Part shown: piece by piece, positions 57,715 to 64,000 of the stretch
How the letters are laid out: each line of letters begins with the position of its first letter
Numbering within the stretch: the stretch's first letter is position 1
NCBI GenBank assembly: GCA_035937155.1
Contig: DASYVJ010000017.1
Span: 28,984-92,983 of the forward strand
Direction: 5' to 3'
DNA from: Palsa-870 sp035937155
GTDB taxonomy: Bacteria > Chloroflexota > Dormibacteria > Dormibacterales > Dormibacteraceae
Length of the DNA: 64,000 bases
Made by a program: the position numbers and the translations under genes
Notes under the pieces: model-generated
Database searches by the model: none
What the model saw: only the letters and a program-made list of their open reading frames with translations
What the model was told of the DNA's origin: nothing

Positions 57715-59250
57715 ATGCCTGAATACCAGAGCCTCTACCGCAAGTACCGCTCGCAGACCTTCGCCGACCTGGTCGGCCAGGATGCTTCATCGCGAGCGCT
57801 GCAGGGCGCGATCATCAGCGCGCGTGTCGCGCACGCATACCTGTTCAGCGGGAGCCGGGGGACGGGGAAGACGTCGGCGGCGCGGCTGCTTGCCAAAGCG
57901 CTGAACTGCACCGGCCGCCCGAAAGACTCCGCCGAGCCATGCAACAAATGCCAGTCGTGCACCGAGATGACAGCGGGTTCAGCGCTCGACCTGATCGAGA
58001 TCGATGCGGCGTCCAACAGAGGCATCGACGAGATTCGCGACCTGCGCGAGAAGGTGAACCTCGCCCCGGCGCTGGGGCCGTTCAAGGTTTACATCATCGA
58101 TGAGGCGCACATGCTCACCGAGCCTGCCTTCAACGCGCTGCTGAAGACGCTGGAGGAGCCGCCGGCCCATGTCGTGTTCATCCTCTGCACGACCGATGCA
58201 CAGAAGATTCCGCTCACCGTAATCGGTCGCTGCCAGCAGTTCGTGTTCAGGCGTCACAGCGAAGAGCAGATCGTGTCCCGCCTCACGCACATCGCGAAAT
58301 CGGAGCAGGTGAAGGTGGACGGTGATGCGATGCAGCTGATCGCTCGTACTGCGCAGGGATCGATGCGCGATGCGGTCGGTCTGCTGGACCAGCTGGTGCC
58401 TTTGGCTGAGGGGCCGATCAGCCTCGAGTCGGCGCGATCGCTGCTGGGCATCGCGGACCCGCGGCTGCTGGACTCGCTGCTGGATGACGTGCTCGCGGGT
58501 CGCGCGGCCGAGGCGCTGGCGGAGGTGAACCGTGTTTATGCGGCGGGGGCAGAGCTACGGCAGGTGGTGCGCGGGCTGATGGAGAGCAGTCGCGATCGGC
58601 TGGTCGCGGCGCTCACGAAGCGCGACCAGGTGACCGCGCGGCGGCTGTCCAGCGTGCTGGACGCGCTGCTGCACCTCGACGGTGAGGTACGGCGCCACGC
58701 CGAGCCGCGGTTCCTGGTCGAGGCGACACTGGCGCGCCTGGCGGTGGAGCTAGGCCTGGGCGAGGTTGCGGAGGGGATCCCCCCACCCGTCGCTGCCCTG
58801 CGTGCAGCGCCGACCTCCCCGACGAGCGGTGAGGTAAAAACTCCGGCGAGCGTGGAGGTCAACGTCATCGTCGCGCAGGGCGCCGAGGAGATGTCCGCAC
58901 CTGTTGTGGCCGCCGGCGGCGTGGCTGGGTGGGCGCAGGTCCTTGACAAGTTGAACCGGACGGTGCGCGCCGCTTATCTCGACGCACAACCTGAGCTCGA
59001 CGGCTCGCTGCTGGTTCTGTGGTTCCGCTATGGCTTTCATCACAAGAAGGCCCAGGAGCAGTCGATGCAGCTGATGCCGCACGTCCGAGCATGGTTGGGC
59101 GACGGCGTCAAAGTTGATTTCCGGCTACGAGAGGGCGACACTTCCAGGCCCACTCCCAAGGCGAGCAGTCCCGAGGACGACCCGTTCGTTCGCGAGGTGG
59201 TGCGCAGGTTCGATGGACGCGTGACCCGGGTGAAGGAGGTGCCGGAGTGA
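57715..59250 (+). CDS. dnaX: DNA polymerase III subunit gamma/tau
   Basis: Clamp-loader ATPase, 511 residues. It has YQSLYRKYRSQTFADLVGQD, Walker A SGSRGTGKTSAARLLAKAL, zinc module (ALNC and EPCNKCQSC), Walker B VYIIDEAHMLTEPAFNALLK and sensor GRCQQFVFRRHS. Domain III follows to about residue 350. Then comes a linker (about residues 355-376, GIPPPVAALRAAPTSPTSGE) encoded by an in-frame copy of the REP-like intergenic repeat. The C-terminal tau-like domain (WAQVLDKLNRTVRAAYLDAQ) remains in frame after it. No obvious slippery A-run for gamma frameshifting is seen. First gene of dnaX-ybaB-recR. Confidence 0.95.
   Translation: MPEYQSLYRKYRSQTFADLVGQDASSRALQGAIISARVAHAYLFSGSRGTGKTSAARLLAKALNCTGRPKDSAEPCNKCQSCTEMTAGSALDLIEIDAASNRGIDEIRDLREKVNLAPALGPFKVYIIDEAHMLTEPAFNALLKTLEEPPAHVVFILCTTDAQKIPLTVIGRCQQFVFRRHSEEQIVSRLTHIAKSEQVKVDGDAMQLIARTAQGSMRDAVGLLDQLVPLAEGPISLESARSLLGIADPRLLDSLLDDVLAGRAAEALAEVNRVYAAGAELRQVVRGLMESSRDRLVAALTKRDQVTARRLSSVLDALLHLDGEVRRHAEPRFLVEATLARLAVELGLGEVAEGIPPPVAALRAAPTSPTSGEVKTPASVEVNVIVAQGAEEMSAPVVAAGGVAGWAQVLDKLNRTVRAAYLDAQPELDGSLLVLWFRYGFHHKKAQEQSMQLMPHVRAWLGDGVKVDFRLREGDTSRPTPKASSPEDDPFVREVVRRFDGRVTRVKEVPE
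58778..58840. repeat. REP-like double-hairpin repeat, copy E, inside dnaX
   Basis: This has the same order of parts as intergenic copies A-D: GATCCCCCC-ACCCG, a CGCTGC/GCAGCG hairpin, then ACCTCCCC facing GGTGAGGT (one mismatch) around GACGAGC, then TAAAAA. It lies in frame within dnaX and encodes a Pro/Ala/Thr-rich linker between the clamp-loader core and the tau-like domain. Confidence 0.75.
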
Positions 59251-59555
59251 AGGATCCAATGAAGATGATGCGGCAGGTCCAGCAGATGCAGGACAAGATG
59301 AACAAGGTGCAGGTCGAGCTGGAGACCGACACCGTTGAGGGCACCGCGGGCGGTGGGGCGGTCCGCGTGGTCGCCACCGGCACGCAGAAGGTGGTGTCCG
59401 TGACGATCGACCCAGACGCGGCGTCGGACACCGAGATGCTGCAGGACCTCGTGGTCGCCGCTGTCAACGAAGCGATGGAGCAGTCAAAGCAGCTCGCCGC
59501 ATCGAAGATGCAGGCGGTCGCGTCCGGGCTCGGCCTTCCGCCCGGCCTGATCTAG
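59247..59555 (+). CDS. YbaB/EbfC family nucleoid-associated protein
   Basis: A 102-residue DNA-binding protein that forms a dimer. PMKMMRQVQQMQDKMNKVQV at the N-terminus, GTAGGGAVRVVATGTQKVVS and the C-terminal glycine- and proline-containing end (VASGLGLPPGL) are typical. The gene is conserved between dnaX and recR in many bacteria, and here it overlaps dnaX as GTGA. It probably acts in nucleoid organisation or recombination. Confidence 0.93.
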   Translation: MKDPMKMMRQVQQMQDKMNKVQVELETDTVEGTAGGGAVRVVATGTQKVVSVTIDPDAASDTEMLQDLVVAAVNEAMEQSKQLAASKMQAVASGLGLPPGLI

Positions 59556-59561
59556 CCGGCG

Positions 59562-60161
59562 ATGCCCCAGCTGCCGGAGCCTCTGGAACGGCTCATCCAG
59601 GAGCTCTCGCGACTGCCGGGCATCGGCCCGAAGACGGCCCAGCGTCTGGCCTTCCACCTTTTGCGTTCAGACAGCCAGCGAGCCACCTCTCTCGCGCACG
59701 CAATCGAAGATGTCAAGGCGCGCATCGGCTACTGCGAGCGCTGCTACAACATCGCCGAAGGGAGCCTGTGCGCAATTTGCTTGTCGACAAGGCGAGACGC
59801 AACCCTGCTGTGCGTCGTCGAGTCGGCGCTCGATGTGCTGGCGGTCGAGCGCACGTCCGAGTTCAGTGGCCTCTACTTCGTCCTGCACGGCGTGATCTCG
59901 CCGATCGACGGGATCGGTCCAGAGCAGCTTCATGTGCCGCAGCTCCTGAATCGTGTGCGCGACGAGGGCGTGGCAGAGGTGATCATCGCCACCGACGCGG
60001 ACATCGAGGGCGAGGCGACGGCGCTCTACCTGCAGCGTGCCCTCCAGGAGCTGGGGACCAAGGTGACGCGGCCGGCACACGGCTTGCCGGTGGGCGGTGA
60101 CCTCGAGTACGCGGACGAGCTGACACTCGCGCGGGCGATGTCGGGCCGGCGGGCCTTCTAG
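59562..60161 (+). CDS. recR: Recombination protein RecR
   Basis: A 199-residue RecFOR-pathway protein. The HhH is in LSRLPGIGPKTAQRLAFHLL, the C4 zinc finger in CERCYNIAEGSLCAIC, and the Toprim domain includes CVVESALDVLAVERT and EVIIATDADIEGEATALYLQ, followed by the Walker-like C-terminal GLPVGGDLEYADELTLARAM. The length is standard. It helps load RecA at gaps. Confidence 0.96.
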   Translation: MPQLPEPLERLIQELSRLPGIGPKTAQRLAFHLLRSDSQRATSLAHAIEDVKARIGYCERCYNIAEGSLCAICLSTRRDATLLCVVESALDVLAVERTSEFSGLYFVLHGVISPIDGIGPEQLHVPQLLNRVRDEGVAEVIIATDADIEGEATALYLQRALQELGTKVTRPAHGLPVGGDLEYADELTLARAMSGRRAF

Positions 60162-60853
60162 TGTCCAGTCCCGGGCTGTCGGCCCGACCGGCGCTCCTCT
60201 TCGATCTCGATGGAACTCTCGTGGACAGCGTCTATCAGAACGTGCTGGCTTGGAGGCAAGCGCTGGAGATCGAGGGCATCGACCTGTCCGTGTGGCGCGT
60301 TCACCGCCGGATCGGCATGAGCGGCGGGCTCTTTCTCAAGGCGCTCGACCGGGAGCTGGGCCGGACCCTTTCTCATGACGAGGCGGAACGCATCCGCGAG
60401 AACCACGCGAAAAGCTATCTACCGCTGTGGAATCAGATTCGGCCACTGCCTGGTGCCCGCGAGCTGTTGACGACGCTGACGGCGCTGCGCGTTCCGTGGG
60501 CGATCGCCACCAGCGGGAGCGTGCGCACAGCGAAAGGCCCGCTGGCGCTGCTCGAGATCCCCGACGGCATCCCGGTCGTCACCCGCGACCAGGTGGCTTA
60601 CGCGAAACCGAATCCGGACCTCTTCCTGGCCGCCGCGGAACGCCTGGGCGTGCCGCCTGGCGACTGCTTTGTCGTTGGCGACAGCATCTGGGACCTGCTG
60701 GCCGCCCAGCGTGCAGGTTCGCTGAGCATCGGGCTCCTGTCGGGCGGGTACGGCAGCGATGAGCTGGTCCGGGCCGGCGCTTACCGCGTCTACGACGATC
60801 CCGCCGACCTGCTGGAGCACCTGGACGAGCTGGGCATCCGGGCCGGCTCCTAG
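60161..60853 (+). CDS. HAD-superfamily phosphatase (phosphoglycolate phosphatase-like)
   Basis: A 230-residue haloacid-dehalogenase-type hydrolase. Motif I is LLFDLDGTLVDSVYQN, motif II is AIATSGS, the motif III Lys is in VAYAKPNPDLFLAAAERLG and motif IV is CFVVGDSIWDLLAAQRAG. The alpha-helical cap lies between motifs I and II, as in phosphoglycolate phosphatase and beta-phosphoglucomutase. The substrate is uncertain. GTG overlaps the recR stop by one base. It ends about 190 bases before the 16S gene. Confidence 0.9.
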   Translation: MSSPGLSARPALLFDLDGTLVDSVYQNVLAWRQALEIEGIDLSVWRVHRRIGMSGGLFLKALDRELGRTLSHDEAERIRENHAKSYLPLWNQIRPLPGARELLTTLTALRVPWAIATSGSVRTAKGPLALLEIPDGIPVVTRDQVAYAKPNPDLFLAAAERLGVPPGDCFVVGDSIWDLLAAQRAGSLSIGLLSGGYGSDELVRAGAYRVYDDPADLLEHLDELGIRAGS

Positions 60854-60869
60854 AGGGCCGTAAGCGACC

Positions 60870-60899
60870 TTGCAATACGAGCCTGCGGGCCGGTACAAT
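60870..60899 (+). promoter_or_regulatory. Probable rRNA operon promoter
   Basis: TTGCAA (60870-60875) and TACAAT (60894-60899), 18 bases apart, match a housekeeping sigma promoter. It lies about 140 bases upstream of mature 16S and just after the HAD gene. The region between (60900-61041) is the transcribed leader, with the RNase III stem arm and a GACTCTGAGAGTC inverted repeat. Confidence 0.6.
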
Positions 60900-60977
60900 T
60901 CGCGGGTTCCCCTGACGGAAGGCTTCGCGCGCCCTAAAAGGCGCCGGGGTAGTTGGGAGGAATCAGCACTTTGACAA

Positions 60978-60994
60978 CTGAAGAGTGGGAAAGA
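60978..60994 (+). other. 5' arm of pre-16S processing stem
   Basis: CTGAAGAGTGGGAAAGA is exactly complementary over 17 bases to TCTTTCCCACTCTTCAG at 62847-62863 in the 16S-23S spacer. Together they can close the long stem that loops out the 16S precursor for RNase III. Confidence 0.8.
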
Positions 60995-61041
60995 CTCTGA
61001 GAGTCTTATGACTCAGGGCTATGGCCTTGGGTCCTCCGTTT

Positions 61042-62557
<1,516 letters not shown>

Positions 62558-62966
62558 AAGGAGCTTCTCCTTATCCACCCTCTGATAAAGGGGGCCCTCG
62601 AAGATCGATTTGGTCGAGAGGGTTTGGAGGCTCGTCAAGTCAGAGCTCGCAGTAACGAGCGTCATTAGGTTGGCCAAGATTAGCGATGAGCCGTGCGAGT
62701 CGCGAAGAGTAGCCGTCCCGAACGCGCAAGAGCGCACTGATCGCAAGAAAGGTGCGGAAGGTGGCTCAGTCGCGGTGTGAATCCGTAATCAGCAGTTCGT
62801 TCGGAGTGCAAAACAAACAAAACAGAACCCTTGGTTCTAAGTCCTGTCTTTCCCACTCTTCAGGCCGTTCAAGGTCTGTCAACCTCCCGCGGAGACGAGT
62901 TCTCCGCACGCGGAGGGAGGCGCCGGAGAGGCGCCGCCATAAGCACGGTTCGTATGCCGTGACCCA
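62558..62966 (+). other. 16S-tRNA internal transcribed spacer
   Basis: A 409-base spacer with no protein gene or tRNA-Ile that I can find. It contains a short AAGGAG/CTCCTT hairpin just after 16S, a run of A/C-rich sequence near 62810, and the 3' arm of the pre-16S processing stem (62847-62863). A GCGGAGACGAG/CTCCGC-type hairpin and a GGCGCC-rich palindrome precede the tRNA and probably belong to pre-23S or tRNA processing. Confidence 0.7.
62847..62863 (+). other. 3' arm of pre-16S processing stem
   Basis: TCTTTCCCACTCTTCAG pairs perfectly with 60978-60994, upstream of 16S, forming the expected RNase III substrate. Confidence 0.8.
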
Positions 62967-63042
62967 GGGGATGTAGCTCAGCTGGGAGAGCACCTGCTTT
63001 GCAAGCAGGGGGTCAGCGGTTCGAGCCCGCTCATCTCCACCA
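62967..63042 (+). tRNA. tRNA-Ala (anticodon TGC)
   Basis: A 76-nt cloverleaf. The acceptor GGGGATG pairs with CATCTCC, the D-loop has AGCTCAGCTGGGAGAGC, and the anticodon stem CCTGC/GCAGG encloses TTTGCAA with anticodon TGC at 63000-63002. The T arm contains GTTCGA. The terminal CCA is encoded. It is the only tRNA seen in the 16S-23S spacer; the common tRNA-Ile partner is missing. Confidence 0.97.
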
Positions 63043-63170
63043 GCACATTGACAACCGAATAGGTCTATCGAGATCTTCAGTAATGCTGAAAAGCAATAAC
63101 TGGATCCTCTTTCTATATGTCGAATTTGACGTGACCGAACACCGCTTCAGCGTATGAGGAGTGGTTATAG

Positions 63171-64000
63171 GTCGAACAAGCTAATAAGGGTCCGAGGTGG
63201 ATGCCTAGGCACCAAGAGCCGAAGAAAGACGCGGCTACCTGCGATAAGCGTCGGGGAGTTGGAAGCAAACGATGATCCGGCGATTTCTGAATGGAGCAAT
63301 CCGCTCGAGGTAATGCTCGAGCACCCCTGGTTGAACACATAGACCAGGTGGAGGGCACCCGGGGAACTGAAACATCTTAGTACCCGGTGGAAGAGATATT
63401 CCCTTAGTAGAGGCGATCGAAAAGGGAGCAGCCTAAACCGTATGCATGCCAAGGCGGCGGCCGTTGTGCACGCGGTGTTGTGGGATCGTTTATCGAGCTC
63501 TGCCGAGCTCGTTCGGAGTCAAAAAGCCGGCAGTTAGCCGAAGCAGGTGGAAACCTGCGCTACATAAGGTGACAGCCCTGTAGGCGAAAGCTGACTGGCC
63601 TCCGTAACGACACCCGAGTACCCCGGGACACGCGGAATCATGGGGGAATCCGCACAGACCACTGTGTAAGGCTAAATACTCTTGGTGACCGATAGTGAAG
63701 AGTACCGTGAGGGAAAGGTGAAAAGCACCCCGGGAGGGGAGTGAAATAGAATCCTGAAACCTTGGACCTACAAACTGTCAAAGGCCTAGGTGCGCAACCT
63801 TCGGGGAGTGCACAGGCTGATGGCGTGCCTTTTGTAGAATGAGCCGGCGAGTTACTGTCTGTGGCGAGGCTAAGGGGTTTACACCCGGAGCCGTAGCGAA
63901 AGCGAGTCCGAATAGGGCGCGACCCCGCAAGGGGCTGTAGTCGTAGGCAGTAGACCCGAAACTTGGTGACCTACCCATGGTCAGGATGAAGCGGAGGTAA
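63171..64000 (+). rRNA. rrl: 23S ribosomal RNA, 5' part, cut by window end
   Basis: This begins near GTCGAACAAGCTAATAAGGG, followed by the standard GGTGGATGCCTAGGCACC block that opens 23S. Later landmarks include GAAACATCTTAGTACCCGG near 63368 and AGTACCGTGAGGGAAAGGTG near 63702. About 830 nt are visible; the rest lies beyond the window. The 128 bases between the tRNA and 23S contain a TTGACAACCGAA box similar to the TTGACAACTGAA in the 16S leader. Confidence 0.96.

Overview
This is a high-GC bacterial chromosome segment with dense, mostly co-directional operons, many 4-base start/stop overlaps (GTGA, ATGA, CTGA) and one rRNA operon at the right edge. WhiA, SecG beside the glycolytic genes, a large SRP RNA with an Alu-type domain, and leaderless TANNNT promoters suggest a Gram-positive or Chloroflexota-like lineage. 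My best guess is Chloroflexota/Dormibacterota; this is an inference from gene content and 16S character, not a database match. I see no prophage, insertion sequence, CRISPR array or plasmid gene.

Layout. 1-3.7 kb: end of an APC permease, a metal-site-deficient M24 hydrolase and an orphan E1-beta subunit. 3.8-11.7 kb: whiA, then gap-pgk-tpi-gpm, sod, secG and a peptide-binding lipoprotein. Two related, strongly palindromic elements exactly fill the gap/pgk and pgk/tpi junctions. 11.7-14.4 kb: SDR, aminotransferase, 2H phosphoesterase. 14.4-19 kb: an NAD-linked formate dehydrogenase whose catalytic protein contains an in-frame TGA with a textbook bacterial SECIS (selenocysteine), and whose alpha subunit is cut into two genes placed either side of a NuoE-NuoF fusion. 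19-21.3 kb: ECF sigma factor, membrane partner and two tandem paralogous Ala/Glu-rich anchored proteins. 22-35 kb: an aromatic supraoperon (trpEGDCFBA-aroH-aroF-tyrA-aroA) continuing into a free-standing B3/B4 domain protein, a Nudix-like protein, an aldo/keto reductase and menC. 35-42 kb: secreted phosphoesterase, aldose-epimerase-like and TPR proteins, thrC with a ThiS-like carrier and a NIL-domain protein, a flavoprotein, mnmA and a CBS protein. 42-48 kb: heterodimeric ABC exporter, panE, TMEM175-like channel, GNAT. 48.3-54.3 kb: an orphan complex-I-like membrane module (NuoJ,K,L,M,N-like) lacking the usual pumping lysines. 54.4-60.9 kb: a bifunctional PBP, CDP-alcohol transferase, SRP RNA, dnaX-ybaB-recR, HAD phosphatase. 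60.9-64 kb: rrn promoter, 16S, tRNA-Ala(TGC), start of 23S.

Two genome-wide habits stand out. First, several genes need a non-standard start codon (ATT, ATC or CTG) to give a complete conserved N-terminus, usually with a good Shine-Dalgarno sequence or a 4-base coupling overlap. Second, a short double-hairpin REP-like repeat is scattered between genes and also sits in frame inside dnaX.
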